From the NCBI GenBank assembly GCA_024231975.1, contig JAAEQB010000102.1:1-64000 (forward strand): 64,000 bases of DNA, in the 5' to 3' direction. Within the stretch, counting starts at the first letter, position 1. Every line of letters begins with the position of its first letter. Of this stretch, positions 26,052 through 34,812 are shown in pieces. The position numbers and the translations under genes were made by a program. This DNA comes from Allobosea sp. Its GTDB lineage: Bacteria > Pseudomonadota > Alphaproteobacteria > Rhizobiales > Beijerinckiaceae. The notes beneath the pieces are model-generated. The model saw nothing but the letters and a program-made list of their open reading frames with translations. It made no database searches and was not told where the DNA came from.

Positions 26052-27851
26052 ATGACACCGATCACCAGTACGGCCCTCGTCATCGTCGTCGCGATCGTCC
26101 TGTTCTGCTGGAACAGGCTGCCGGTCGTCGTGGTCGCGGTCGGTGCGGCGCTGGCGCTGTGGGCGACGGGGGTGGTCACGCTCGACCAGGCCTTCGCCGG
26201 CTTCGGCGATCGCGCGACGCTGTTCGTCGCCAGCCTCTTCATCGTCAGCGCCGCCCTCGAAAAGACCGGAGTCACCGCCTGGGCCGGCCAGTACCTGATC
26301 GCCAGGGCCGGCAGCGAGGGATTGACCCGTCTCCTGATCATCATGACGGCCGCGGCCGGCGCCTTGAGCGCGCTCATCACCGGCAGCGGCGCGATCGCTG
26401 CGCTGATGCCGGTGGCGGTGATGGCGGCGGTCCGGCTGCGCCAGTCGCCCTCGCAGCTGCTGATGCCGCTCGCCTTCGCCTCACATGCCGGTGCTAACCT
26501 GCTGCTGACCGGCGCGCCGAAGAACATCCTGGTCTCCGAGGCGCTGGAGGATGCCGGCCTGAAGGGCTTCGCCTTCGCGGAATTCGCCCTTGTCGGCCTG
26601 CCGCTGCTGGCCGGGACGATCCTGATCATCCTGCTGCTCGGCAAGCGGCTGCTGCCGGCAGAGAGCAGCGCGCGCCTGCCGGCCGATTTCAGCCGGCACG
26701 CCCAGACACTGGTCGAGCATTACGGGCTCAGCGACGGCGTCTTCCGGCTGCGTGTGCGCCCGACTTGCGACTATATCGGCCTTGCGCCGTCCGCGCTCGA
26801 TCTCGGGGCGGACGGACGGCTCAGCCTGATCGTGGCGCAGGCCGGGGAAACCGGGACGCCGCTGCGTGCGCCGGTGATCGCCGAGGGCGACTACCTGCTG
26901 GTACGCGGCGATGCCGAGGCCGTCGCCAGCTTCGCGGCGGAGAAGCATCTCGCCCTACGCGGTGCGGATGAGCAGGCCGGGCTGTTCAGCGAACGCTCGG
27001 GCCTGGCCGAGGTCGTGATCCCGCCACGCTCGGCCCTGATCGGCCGTGCCTTGTTCCCGGGCATGGTGACCGATAGCGGCGACCTCGTCGTATTGGCGGT
27101 GCAGCGGGCCGGTGCCGACATCGCGCCGGGGGAGGTCCTGCGTGCCGGCGATACCCTGCTGCTCGAAGGCAGCTGGAGGGCGCTCGACCTCCACCTCGAC
27201 GATCCCGACGTGCTCGTCGTCAATTCGCCCGATCTGGTCCGGCGCCAGGCGGTGCCGATGGGAGCGGGGGCGGGGATCACCCTCGCCGTGCTGGGTGGCC
27301 TCGTCGCGATGCTCGCCACGGGAATCGTGCCGCCGGCCGTCGCCGGGTTGCTCGCTGCCGGCACGCTGCTCCTCGCCGGGATCATGACGACGGAGCAGGC
27401 CTATCGCGCGATCAACTGGACGACGGTGATCCTGATCGGGGCGATGATGCCGCTCTCGACGGCGATGGTGCAGTCGGGTGCGGCCAAGGTCGTCGCCGCC
27501 CAGCTCGTGACGCTGACAGGTGGGGCGGGACCGCTCGCCTTCCTTGCTGGCCTCTTCGTGCTGACAGCCGTGCTCGGCCAGGTGATGAGCAACACCGCGA
27601 CGACGATGCTGGTCATCCCGGTCGCGATGGCCGCCGCCGAGGGCCTGGGCGTTTCGCCGCGCCCGGTGCTGATGAGCCTGTGCATCGCCGGCTCGGCCGC
27701 GTTCCTGACGCCGATCGCGACCGCGACCAACATGATGGTGATGGGCCCCGGCGGCTACAGCTTCAACAGCTACTGGAAGCTGGGACTGCCATTGATGCTC
27801 TGGTTCTTCGTCATGGCCGTATTCTACGTCCCGATGGTCTGGAGGTTCTGA
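26052..27851 (+). CDS. SLC13-family (CitT/Sac1-type) anion transporter with two RCK_C domains
   Basis: A 599-residue permease with two membrane halves (about residues 1-205 and 400-599) separated by a soluble part with two TrkA-C/RCK_C-like domains (about residues 215-300 and 310-390). Transporter signatures are LITGSGAIAALMPVAV with ANLLLTGAPKNILVSEA in the first half, and VMSNTATTMLVIPVAMAAAEGLG with TPIATATNMMVMGPGGY in the second half. Family members carry dicarboxylates, sulfate or other anions with sodium. It follows the Mrp operon by 24 bases with GGGAGG upstream and may be co-transcribed; a sodium gradient link is plausible but inferred. Confidence 0.88.
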   Translation: MTPITSTALVIVVAIVLFCWNRLPVVVVAVGAALALWATGVVTLDQAFAGFGDRATLFVASLFIVSAALEKTGVTAWAGQYLIARAGSEGLTRLLIIMTAAAGALSALITGSGAIAALMPVAVMAAVRLRQSPSQLLMPLAFASHAGANLLLTGAPKNILVSEALEDAGLKGFAFAEFALVGLPLLAGTILIILLLGKRLLPAESSARLPADFSRHAQTLVEHYGLSDGVFRLRVRPTCDYIGLAPSALDLGADGRLSLIVAQAGETGTPLRAPVIAEGDYLLVRGDAEAVASFAAEKHLALRGADEQAGLFSERSGLAEVVIPPRSALIGRALFPGMVTDSGDLVVLAVQRAGADIAPGEVLRAGDTLLLEGSWRALDLHLDDPDVLVVNSPDLVRRQAVPMGAGAGITLAVLGGLVAMLATGIVPPAVAGLLAAGTLLLAGIMTTEQAYRAINWTTVILIGAMMPLSTAMVQSGAAKVVAAQLVTLTGGAGPLAFLAGLFVLTAVLGQVMSNTATTMLVIPVAMAAAEGLGVSPRPVLMSLCIAGSAAFLTPIATATNMMVMGPGGYSFNSYWKLGLPLMLWFFVMAVFYVPMVWRF

Positions 27852-27910
27852 ATGTCGTCTCGCGATCATCTCGACTTCACCCGAACCCGTCCTTCCGGCC
27901 AGCGGATACG

Positions 27911-29635
27911 ATGATGAGCCTTGGCGCCAGAACCCTTTACCTGCCGTTGCGCTGGAGTCGCGGCCTGTCCGGCATCGGCGTGGCGCTGGGAACCTTCCTG
28001 TTCGCGGCGTCGCTCACCCCGACGCTCGTGCCGCGCACGGCGGTGATGCAAGGGGTTCTCGGCGGGGTCTGCTTTGCCGTGGGCTATGGCTTCGGCACGG
28101 TCTGGCGCTGGCTCTGGGCCTATCTGGAGATGCCGGCGCCGAACGAGCGGCTGCGCCGGATCGTCAATATCGTCGTTGCCGTCGTCTGCCTGCTGGTCGC
28201 CGCGGTCTTCCTGGCGAATGCGGCACAGTGGCAGAATTCGATCCGGGCCGTGATGGGGATGGAGCCGATCGAGAGCGCCCATCCGCTCCGGGTCAGCCTG
28301 ATCGCCCTGGCGACGTTCGTCGTGCTGCTGGCGCTCGGGCGGCTGTTCCGGCTTGTCGCGCTCTTCCTGGCGCGACGGCCGCTCGCCTTCATGCCGCGGC
28401 GGGTCGCGCTCATCGCCGGCCTTGTGCTCACGACGGTGCTGGTCTGGTCGCTCGCCAGCGGCTTCCTGGTCCGCGTCGGCTTCCGCATGCTCGATTCCTC
28501 CTTCCGCGAGCGCGACGCGCTGATCGAGCCGGCGAGCCCGCAGCCGACCGATCCGCTCCAGTCCGGGAGCCAGGCTTCGCTGGTGCGGTGGCGGGATCTG
28601 GGGCGCGCGGGCCGGGAGTTCGTGGCATCGCGCCCGAGCGGGGCCGAGATCGCGGCGCTGACGGGCCGGCCGGCGAAACAGCCGATCCGTCTCTATGTCG
28701 GGCTGCGGGCCGCCAACACCGCCGAGGCGCGAGCCCGGCTGGCGCTGGAGGAACTGAAGCGCTCGGGCGCTTTCGACCGCGCCATCCTCGTCGTGATCAC
28801 GCCGACGGGCACCGGCTGGGTCGATCCCTCCGCGATCGCCCCGATCGAGTATCTCGGCGACGGCGACGTCGCCAGCGTCGCCCTGCAATACTCCTATCTG
28901 TCGAGCCCGCTCTCGCTGCTCGCCCAGCCGGAATACGGCTCGGAAGCAGCGCGGGCGCTGTTCGCCGAGGTCTACGGCTACTGGACGAGCCTGCCCAAGG
29001 CCAGCAGGCCACGGCTCTACCTGCAAGGGCTGAGCCTCGGCGCGATGAATTCGGAGCGGTCGGTCGAATTGCTCGAGCTGATCGGCGACCCGATCGACGG
29101 CGCCCTGTGGAGCGGGCCGCCCTTCGGCAGCCGCTTCTGGCGCGACATCACCGCCCGGCGCAATCCCGGCTCGCCGGCCTGGCTGCCGGAATATCGCGAC
29201 GGCCGCGCCGTCCGCTTCATGAACCAGAACGGGCCGACCGTGGCACCGGACACGCCCTGGGGCATCATGCGGATCGTCTATCTGCAATATGCCAGCGACG
29301 CGGTGACGTTCTTCGACGACCGCAGCTTCGTCCGCCCGCCGGCCTGGCTCAAGCCGCAGCGCGGTCCCGACGTCTCGCCGCAATTCCGCTGGTATCCTGT
29401 CGTGACCGGCCTGCAGCTCCTGCTCGACATGGCGGTCGCGACCAGGGTCCCGATGGGCTACGGGCACGTCTATGCGCCGCAGCATTATGTCGAGGCCTGG
29501 ACCGCGGTCGCGGACATCCGGGGCTGGCCGCAGGAGAAGCTGGCGGCCCTGAAGCGCCTGCTCTGGGAGAAGGCGCAGCGCAAGCCGGACGAGCGCGAGG
29601 GCGAGGAGGGCGCCTACGACAATCGCGGCGGCTGA
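27911..29635 (+). CDS. Large membrane alpha/beta-hydrolase family protein (PF10081 type)
   Basis: A 574-residue protein with four or five N-terminal helices (about residues 15-190) and a C-terminal hydrolase part (about 260-574). The latter has IRLYVGLRAANTAEARARLALEEL, VVITPTGTGWVDPSAIAPIEYLGDGDVA, QYSYLSSPLSLLAQPEYG and the nucleophile elbow LQGLSLGAMNSE. This matches the alpha/beta-hydrolase family with its own N-terminal membrane domain, whose substrate is not established. Two ATGs (27911, 27914) can start it. It follows the SLC13 gene by about 60 bases. Confidence 0.87.
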   Translation: MMSLGARTLYLPLRWSRGLSGIGVALGTFLFAASLTPTLVPRTAVMQGVLGGVCFAVGYGFGTVWRWLWAYLEMPAPNERLRRIVNIVVAVVCLLVAAVFLANAAQWQNSIRAVMGMEPIESAHPLRVSLIALATFVVLLALGRLFRLVALFLARRPLAFMPRRVALIAGLVLTTVLVWSLASGFLVRVGFRMLDSSFRERDALIEPASPQPTDPLQSGSQASLVRWRDLGRAGREFVASRPSGAEIAALTGRPAKQPIRLYVGLRAANTAEARARLALEELKRSGAFDRAILVVITPTGTGWVDPSAIAPIEYLGDGDVASVALQYSYLSSPLSLLAQPEYGSEAARALFAEVYGYWTSLPKASRPRLYLQGLSLGAMNSERSVELLELIGDPIDGALWSGPPFGSRFWRDITARRNPGSPAWLPEYRDGRAVRFMNQNGPTVAPDTPWGIMRIVYLQYASDAVTFFDDRSFVRPPAWLKPQRGPDVSPQFRWYPVVTGLQLLLDMAVATRVPMGYGHVYAPQHYVEAWTAVADIRGWPQEKLAALKRLLWEKAQRKPDEREGEEGAYDNRGG

Positions 29636-29729
29636 GGCGAAGACCCGGCTCCTGCGACAAGGATGAAGCGGTCTCGTTCTGGTCCGCTTCGGACGTTCTG
29701 CAACAAGACCTCAGGGAGGAGTTCACGCC

Positions 29730-30035
29730 ATGCGTCTCATTGCTGTTGTAACCTGCTGTCTGGGTCTGGGCTTTCTCGCCCCGATTGCAGCCCCGGTCCC
29801 AGTCGAGGCGGCCAGCATCACCATCAATATCGGCTCGAGCCTCAACCATGGCCGGGCGATCTCGTGCCGGCAGGGCCAGATCCTGCTGCAGAACCGGGGA
29901 TTTCGCGATGTCCGCCGCGTCGATTGCCGCGGCCGCTTCTATGTCTATCACGCCCGTCGTGGCGGCAATCGCTTCGAGGTCACGCTGAACGCGCGGACGG
30001 GCCGGGTCTCCAACATCCATCGCCTGCGCTGGTGA
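29730..30035 (+). CDS. Small secreted basic protein
   Basis: A 101-residue protein with a clear Sec signal peptide (MRLIAVVTCCLGLGFLAPIAAP...VEA). The mature part of about 70 residues has NHGRAISCRQGQILLQNRGFRDVRRVDC and RGGNRFEVTLNARTGRV, with two cysteines that may pair. The last part resembles the small exported PepSY-like or NGR-type proteins often annotated as hypothetical in Rhizobiales. Strong ribosome-binding site AGGGAGG. It is separated from the upstream hydrolase by a possible GAAGCGG/CCGCTTC hairpin around 29668-29693, so it probably has its own promoter or partial read-through. Confidence 0.78.
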   Translation: MRLIAVVTCCLGLGFLAPIAAPVPVEAASITINIGSSLNHGRAISCRQGQILLQNRGFRDVRRVDCRGRFYVYHARRGGNRFEVTLNARTGRVSNIHRLRW

Positions 30036-30042
30036 TGGCGCG

Positions 30043-30058
30043 GAGCCGAGATCGGCTC
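30043..30058. terminator. Short GAGCCG/CGGCTC hairpin between convergent genes
   Basis: GAGCCG-agat-CGGCTC lies between the ends of the secreted-protein gene (30035) and the convergent lipase gene, whose stop codon (30057-30059) overlaps the right arm. It is compact and suited to terminate transcription from both sides, although no T-run is visible. Confidence 0.45.
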
Positions 30059-30764
30059 AGGAACCGCTCTTCATGCCCTGGAGATAGACCATCACGTTCT
30101 GGGTGAGCTCCGCCATCGTCAGCTCGTGATTGAAGCGCCCGGTCCGGAGGAAGGTCACGACCTGGGCAACGACCAGCGGGTTGTTCATCATGAAGGTGTG
30201 GGTGACCGGCAGGACGATATGGTCGCTCATGCCGTCGAGCTTCGTGCTCTCCACGGAGACCTTGCCGTCGTTCGGGCCGGCGAAGAAGGGTGACAGCAGC
30301 GGGTTGAGGGAGAGGCTGCCGGCGATGATCCCGAGCTCGTAGTCCGCGCTCGGCAGCAGGTTGGGCAGGCTGTCCGGGCTCGTTCCGAGCTGCAGGCCTG
30401 CCGGGCCGTTGATCAGCTCGAACGCCGGCAGCCGCCCGAGGCCGTCGACCAGCTCCGAGCCATGATTGGGCGGCGCCAGCATCACGACGCGCCCGAGGCC
30501 GGGCGGGCGGTTCTTCTGCAACCAGGCGCGCAGGAGGATGCCGCCCATCGAATGGGTGACGAAATGCAGCCGCGCGCCGGCGCAGTTCCGGACCGCAGTC
30601 TCGACATGGCCCAGCAGATCCTCGACCGCGTGATCGGTCGAGGCGTAGGTTTCATTGACGACCCTGTAGCCGATGGCCGAGAGCAGCGTCTCGATCAGGA
30701 GGAGCGATGTCCTGCTGCGCGCGAGGCCGTGAAGCAGAATGACGGTTTCGGGCTCTGTCGTCAT
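30057..30764 (-). CDS. Alpha/beta hydrolase (lipase/esterase-like)
   Basis: A 235-residue protein with no signal peptide. The oxyanion-hole motif is ILLHGLARSR and the nucleophile elbow HFVTHSMGGILLRAW (serine near residue 79). Asp and His candidates lie in DGKVSVESTKLDGM and PVTHTFMMNNP. This resembles short PGAP1-like or triacylglycerol lipase-like proteins that work on lipids or acyl esters. The start at 30764 (MTTEPETVILLHG) is chosen for family fit; an in-frame earlier codon at 30830 gives unrelated residues. It follows the nikC-like gene by about 70 bases on the same strand; there is no obvious functional link. Confidence 0.85.
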   Translation of the reverse strand: MTTEPETVILLHGLARSRTSLLLIETLLSAIGYRVVNETYASTDHAVEDLLGHVETAVRNCAGARLHFVTHSMGGILLRAWLQKNRPPGLGRVVMLAPPNHGSELVDGLGRLPAFELINGPAGLQLGTSPDSLPNLLPSADYELGIIAGSLSLNPLLSPFFAGPNDGKVSVESTKLDGMSDHIVLPVTHTFMMNNPLVVAQVVTFLRTGRFNHELTMAELTQNVMVYLQGMKSGS

Positions 30765-30833
30765 GTGATCGGTGCTTTTTATCGTCGGCGCGTCCCGGAA
30801 TGACGGCGAGGTTACACCGCCTGTCAACATCGC

Positions 30834-31661
30834 CTAGCGCGGCGGCGCGGCAGGCTGCGGATTGGCGTCGGCCCGCTCCTGCCGGACGCCGCTGCGGCGC
30901 GTCAGCATCAGCGCGACCATCGTCACGACGAAGAGGTAGATCCCCGGCACGATGGCGAGCCAGGGCGCCCGCGAGAAATAGGGCCGCGCTTCCGCGATCA
31001 TTGCGCCCCATTCGGGAGCCGGCGGCTGGACGCCGATGCCCAGGAAGCCGAGCGCGGCGATGTTCAGGATGTTGTGCCCGAACTGCAGCGCGACCAGCCC
31101 GGAGAGCAGCGGCAGCAGATGCGGCAGGATGTGACGCCGCAGGACATAGAGGCGGCCGCCGCCGGCCAGCCGGGCGGCCGTCACAAATTCGCGCTCCCGC
31201 AATGAGAAGGCCGTGGCGCGAGCGATGCGCGCATATTTGACCCAGCCGGTCAGCGACAGAGCGAGGATGAGCGCGAGCTCGCCGCCGCCGAGATGGGCCG
31301 CGAGGATCAGGGCGATGACGATCTGGGGCAGGGAGGTCATGAGGTCCATGACGAAGGTCAGCGCCCGGTCGAACGCCCCTGCGAGCTCCGCCGCGAGCAT
31401 GCCCATGGCAATGCCGATGGCGAAGGAGATGGCGATGATCGTCAGCGACAGGCCGACATCGCGCAGGAAGCCGTGCGCGATCCGGGCCAGCACGTCGCGG
31501 CCGAGATGGTCGGTGCCGAACAGGAAGTCCAGGCCGGGCGCGCGCAGGCTGTTGCGCAGCGAGGCCTCGATCGGGTCCAGCGTCAGGCCATAGGCGATCG
31601 AGACGGCGAACAGCGCCGCGATCGCAAGCAGGAGCCGGTCGCTTCGGCGCGGCGCGGTCAT
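30834..31661 (-). CDS. nikC: ABC transporter permease, probably nickel (NikC/DppC type)
   Basis: A 275-residue inner-membrane permease with six helices. DFLFGTDHLGRDVLARIAHG at the N-terminal loop and the cytoplasmic EREFVTAARLAGGG coupling motif (EAA loop) are typical of the DppC/NikC family. Further matches are RRHILPHLLPLL and NILNIAALGFLGIGVQPPAPEWG. Nickel specificity is inferred from neighbours: the NikR operator and nikR lie upstream, beside urease genes. It overlaps nikB by four bases. No ATPase genes (nikD, nikE) follow; the next gene is an unrelated hydrolase. Confidence 0.85.
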   Translation of the reverse strand: MTAPRRSDRLLLAIAALFAVSIAYGLTLDPIEASLRNSLRAPGLDFLFGTDHLGRDVLARIAHGFLRDVGLSLTIIAISFAIGIAMGMLAAELAGAFDRALTFVMDLMTSLPQIVIALILAAHLGGGELALILALSLTGWVKYARIARATAFSLREREFVTAARLAGGGRLYVLRRHILPHLLPLLSGLVALQFGHNILNIAALGFLGIGVQPPAPEWGAMIAEARPYFSRAPWLAIVPGIYLFVVTMVALMLTRRSGVRQERADANPQPAAPPR

Positions 31662-32614
31662 GTGGCGCCTCGCCTCAGCCGGATTCGCGGATCGAGGCGG
31701 GTGATGGCGAGGTCGGCCGCTAGGTTCGCCAGCGCCACCGCCAGGGCGACGACGCCGATGGCGCCGAGAAAGGCCGGGCCGTCATGGCTGTCGAGCGCGT
31801 CGGCGAGATAGGCGCCGAGCCCGGGAATTGCGAACAGCCGCTCGACGATGACGACCCCGCCGATCAGGAAGGCGAACTGCAAGGCGAGATAGGGGATCAG
31901 CGGGATGATGGCGTTCGGCAGCGCATGGCCGAACAGGATCGCCCGCTCGTCCAGCCCCTTCGCGCGCGCGGTGGCGATGTGCGGGGCTGCGAGCGCTTCG
32001 CCCAGGGTGTCGTCGAGCAGGATGGCGTTGAAGCCGAACTGCCCCAGCGCCAGCACAGCGACAGGCAGTACGACATGCGCCCAGCTGTCGAAGCCGCTGA
32101 CCGGCAGCCAGTCGAGCCGGAGCGCGAACAGGATGATCAGGGCGACGCCGAGAAAGAAGGAGGGCAGCGCGATCGAGCCGACCGCGAGCAGCTCGAAGCC
32201 GCGGGCGGTCGCGCGCGACGGGAAGGAGCGCTTCAGGGTGATCGCGGCGAAGGTCAGCAGCAGGGCGAGCAGCGTCGCGAGCAGCGCGATCAGCCCCGTC
32301 GCCGACAGGCGCCAACCCAGCTCGAGCGCGACCGAGCGTCCGGTTCGAATCGAGGTGCCGAGGTCCCCAGTGACAGCGCCGGCGAGCCAGCGGCCATATT
32401 GCACGATCAGCGGCGCGTTGAGCCCGAAGCGGTCGGCAATGGCGGCGACGTCCTGCTGCGAGACGGCGGCGGTTTGGTCCTGCAGGAAGACGCGGGTCAG
32501 GATCACCTGCGCAGGCTCGCCGGGGACGAGGCGCAGCAGCACATAGGTCAGGAAGGTCGCGGCGAGCACCGTCGCGACGGCGAGGGCGAGCCTTTGCACG
32601 ACATAGGCGGCCAT
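31658..32614 (-). CDS. nikB: ABC transporter permease, probably nickel (NikB/DppB type)
   Basis: A 318-residue permease with six helices; the opening RLALAVATVLAATFLTYVLLRLVPGEPAQVIL is typical of the DppB/NikB family. The EAA-type loop (PHIATARAKGLDERAILFGHALPNAIIPLI) is characteristic for coupling to the ATPases. It lies 14 bases after nikA and overlaps nikC by four bases. Expected to form the membrane channel with NikC. Confidence 0.87.
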   Translation of the reverse strand: MAAYVVQRLALAVATVLAATFLTYVLLRLVPGEPAQVILTRVFLQDQTAAVSQQDVAAIADRFGLNAPLIVQYGRWLAGAVTGDLGTSIRTGRSVALELGWRLSATGLIALLATLLALLLTFAAITLKRSFPSRATARGFELLAVGSIALPSFFLGVALIILFALRLDWLPVSGFDSWAHVVLPVAVLALGQFGFNAILLDDTLGEALAAPHIATARAKGLDERAILFGHALPNAIIPLIPYLALQFAFLIGGVVIVERLFAIPGLGAYLADALDSHDGPAFLGAIGVVALAVALANLAADLAITRLDPRIRLRRGAT

Positions 32615-32628
32615 CGCGTCGAGCCCAC

Positions 32629-34155
32629 CTAATGCGCGAGCGTCATCTTCGGGTCGAGCATGTAGTCGTGGGCGATCGGATTGAAGGCGTAGTCGGTGAT
32701 GCCCGGCCGCATCACCACATTGACCCCGTAATGGGCGATGGTCAGGCAGGGCTCCTCATCCGCCGCGATGCGCTGGACCAGGTCATAGGCTGCCTTGCGC
32801 TCGGCCTCGTCCCGCGTCGTGATCGCCGTGGTGAGGGCCTCGTCGACCTTCGGGTTCGAATAACCCCAGCCGTTGATGGCGCCCTTCGAGTGATAGACCT
32901 GGCGCAGGTAGAAGTCGGGATGCGGATACATCGCCGTGGCCAGAGCGGCGAGCCGGGTGTCGCCGGGCTTCATCTCCTTCTCGATCGCGGCGAAGGTCGT
33001 CACCTTGATCTCGACGCGCACGCCGAGCTTGCGCAGCTGGCTCTGGAGCGCTCCGGCGATTGGCATCAGGCCGGGCCGCTGCGCATAGGTGTAGAGCGTG
33101 AAGCCGAGCGGCTTGCCGTCCTTCGTCATGACGCCGCCAGAGCCGGGCGCGTAGCCGGCGTCCGCGAGCAGCTTGCGGGCCGCGGCGAGGTCGGCCTTCG
33201 GCGCGGCGATCGACTTGTCGGCGAAGGCCATGCTGTCTGGGAAGGGGGCGATGCCGGGCCGGCCCATGCCGAACAGGACGTATTGCGCGATCTCGTCCCG
33301 GTCGATTGCGAGCGACAAGGCCTTGCGGACCCGGATATCGGCGAAGGGCGTGCGCTTCAGGCTGCCGAAGCTCAGCACGTAGTTACGGGCGGTGACGTTG
33401 CGCGAGACGGTGAAGCCCTTGCCGGCGAGCGTGTCGAGATCGCCATAGGGCACGTCGGCGGTGAAATCGACGCTGCCCTTCTGCAGTTCCAGGGAGCGCG
33501 TCGTCGGGTCGGGAATGCCACGGAAGGTGATGGCGGGGATCGAGGGCTTTTCGCCCCAATAGCCGTCGAAGCGCTCGACCGTGAAGCTCTGCGCCGCCGG
33601 CTGCCAGGCCGTGACCTTGAACGGACCCGTCCCGATCGGCCGCTCGATCATGCCGTCCGGCGTCTTCGGCGAAGCGGGGGAAACGATCGCGGCGCTGGCA
33701 TAGACCAGCGCCGCTGGCAGAGCGGGGAAGGGCTCGGAGGTGGTGATCTCCAGCGTCTGGTCGTCGCGCGCGGCAAGGGCAGCGATCTTGGTGTAGCTCC
33801 TGACCGTGCCGCTGCGCTGGAGCGCGGTGGTCAGGCTCGCCGCCGCCGCGCCCGCGGTCAGCGGCGAGCCGTCATGGAACAGCACGCCGGGGCGCAAGGT
33901 GAAGGTCCAGAGCGTGTCGCCGTCGCGGCGCCAGGAGGTGGCGAGGCCGGGCGCCAAGGTGAAATCGGGCCTGCCGGTCACCAGCGTCTCGGTGACCATG
34001 GCCTTTTCCTTCATCAGCGTGCCGTCCTGGGTCGGATCGAGCGTGGCGATCTCCCAGATCTCGGCGACGCGCAAGGCGGGCTGCCGGTCGGTGGCCTGGC
34101 CCGGTGCGGCCAGGCAGAGGGCGAATGCAAGGGACGCAAAAAGGAGCCGTGCCAT
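32629..34155 (-). CDS. nikA: ABC transporter substrate-binding protein, probably nickel (NikA-like)
   Basis: A 508-residue family 5 extracellular solute-binding protein with a signal peptide (MARLLFASLAFALCLAAPGQA). Typical segments are LRVAEIWEIATLDPTQDG, LAPGLATSWRRDGDTLWTFTLRPGVLFHDG and RPIGTGPFKVTAWQPAAQSFTVERFDGYWGE; DIRVRKALSLAIDRDEIA follows. The family binds peptides, nickel or heme. Nickel is inferred from the perfect NikR operator ten bases upstream of its start and from the neighbouring urease maturation genes. A GGCGGG site lies between the operator and the ATG. Repression by nickel-loaded NikR is the likely regulation. Confidence 0.85.
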   Translation of the reverse strand: MARLLFASLAFALCLAAPGQATDRQPALRVAEIWEIATLDPTQDGTLMKEKAMVTETLVTGRPDFTLAPGLATSWRRDGDTLWTFTLRPGVLFHDGSPLTAGAAAASLTTALQRSGTVRSYTKIAALAARDDQTLEITTSEPFPALPAALVYASAAIVSPASPKTPDGMIERPIGTGPFKVTAWQPAAQSFTVERFDGYWGEKPSIPAITFRGIPDPTTRSLELQKGSVDFTADVPYGDLDTLAGKGFTVSRNVTARNYVLSFGSLKRTPFADIRVRKALSLAIDRDEIAQYVLFGMGRPGIAPFPDSMAFADKSIAAPKADLAAARKLLADAGYAPGSGGVMTKDGKPLGFTLYTYAQRPGLMPIAGALQSQLRKLGVRVEIKVTTFAAIEKEMKPGDTRLAALATAMYPHPDFYLRQVYHSKGAINGWGYSNPKVDEALTTAITTRDEAERKAAYDLVQRIAADEEPCLTIAHYGVNVVMRPGITDYAFNPIAHDYMLDPKMTLAH

Positions 34156-34164
34156 GGATGCCCG

Positions 34165-34196
34165 CCGTATGATGTTTTCAAGAAAACATCATACGG
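34165..34196. promoter_or_regulatory. NikR operator, perfect 32-bp palindrome
   Basis: GTATGA (34167-34172) and TCATAC (34189-34194) are separated by exactly 16 bases, as in the Escherichia coli NikR consensus GTATGA-N16-TCATAC. The inner bases and one CC/GG pair outside also match, so the whole 32 bp is a perfect palindrome (center AAG/CTT-type at 34180-34181). It lies ten bases before the nikA start and 60 bases after the end of nikR. Nickel-bound NikR would occlude the nikABC promoter or translation start region. Confidence 0.93.
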
Positions 34197-34255
34197 TCGT
34201 GCGACCCTGGTAGCAAACGGCAATCCGCGTCGGAGCCGGTGCGGCCTGCTGCGTT

Positions 34256-34723
34256 TCAATCGTCGCGCGCGTGTGAATGTGCGTGGCCCGGCCCCTGCTC
34301 ATGTCCATGCCCATGCGTGTGATCGGGCGCGCCGGGCAGGAGATGGAGCTGCCCATGGCGAACGCCGCGCTGGCTGATCACCCCGTCGGCGAAGCTGCGC
34401 ACCGCCCCGCTGGCGCCGCGCAGCACCGCGACCTCCAGGCATTCGTGCCGGTCGAGATGGACATGCAGCGTCGCGATCGAGAGATCGTGGTGATCGTGCT
34501 GCTGGTTGGTCAGCCGGCGGGCGAGGTCGCGGGTCTCGTGGTCGTAGACATAGGCGAGCGTCGCGAAGCAGGGGGCGTCCGGATCGGCCTGCCGCTCGGT
34601 GTGGGCGGCCTCGCGCAGGATGTCCCGGATCGCTTCCGAGCGGCTGCCATAACCCTTCGTCGCGCTCAGAGTGTCGACGAAGGCCAACAATTCGGCATCG
34701 ATGGTGATCGTGACCCGTTCCAC
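34256..34723 (-). CDS. nikR: Nickel-responsive regulator NikR with histidine-rich tail
   Basis: A 155-residue ribbon-helix-helix regulator. The DNA-binding part is VERVTITIDAELLAFVD...GYGSRSEAIRDILR; the GTG at 34723 corresponds to the E. coli start (MQRVTITLD). The ACT-like nickel domain keeps the ligands in HDHHDLSIATLHVHLDRHECLE (histidines and the cysteine equivalent to H76, H87, H89 and C95 of E. coli) and VISQRGVRHGQLHLLP. It then extends about 20 residues with seven histidines (HTHGHGHEQGPGHAHSH), longer than the 133-residue E. coli protein. It lies downstream of ureF on the same strand and upstream of the operator it should bind. Confidence 0.95.
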   Translation of the reverse strand: MERVTITIDAELLAFVDTLSATKGYGSRSEAIRDILREAAHTERQADPDAPCFATLAYVYDHETRDLARRLTNQQHDHHDLSIATLHVHLDRHECLEVAVLRGASGAVRSFADGVISQRGVRHGQLHLLPGAPDHTHGHGHEQGPGHAHSHARDD

Positions 34724-34812
34724 CCTTGTCCCCGCTTCCGGCGTACCTGACCGATCGCAGGATAGGTCTGCTTGCCGGGAATTGCGAGAGTTGGGGCTGG
34801 TCCTGGGGCCGC

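Noticed and set aside
32340..32352. GGTTCGAATC, resembling a tRNA T-arm
   Set aside because: It lies inside nikB, and no cloverleaf arms or acceptor stem can be formed around it.
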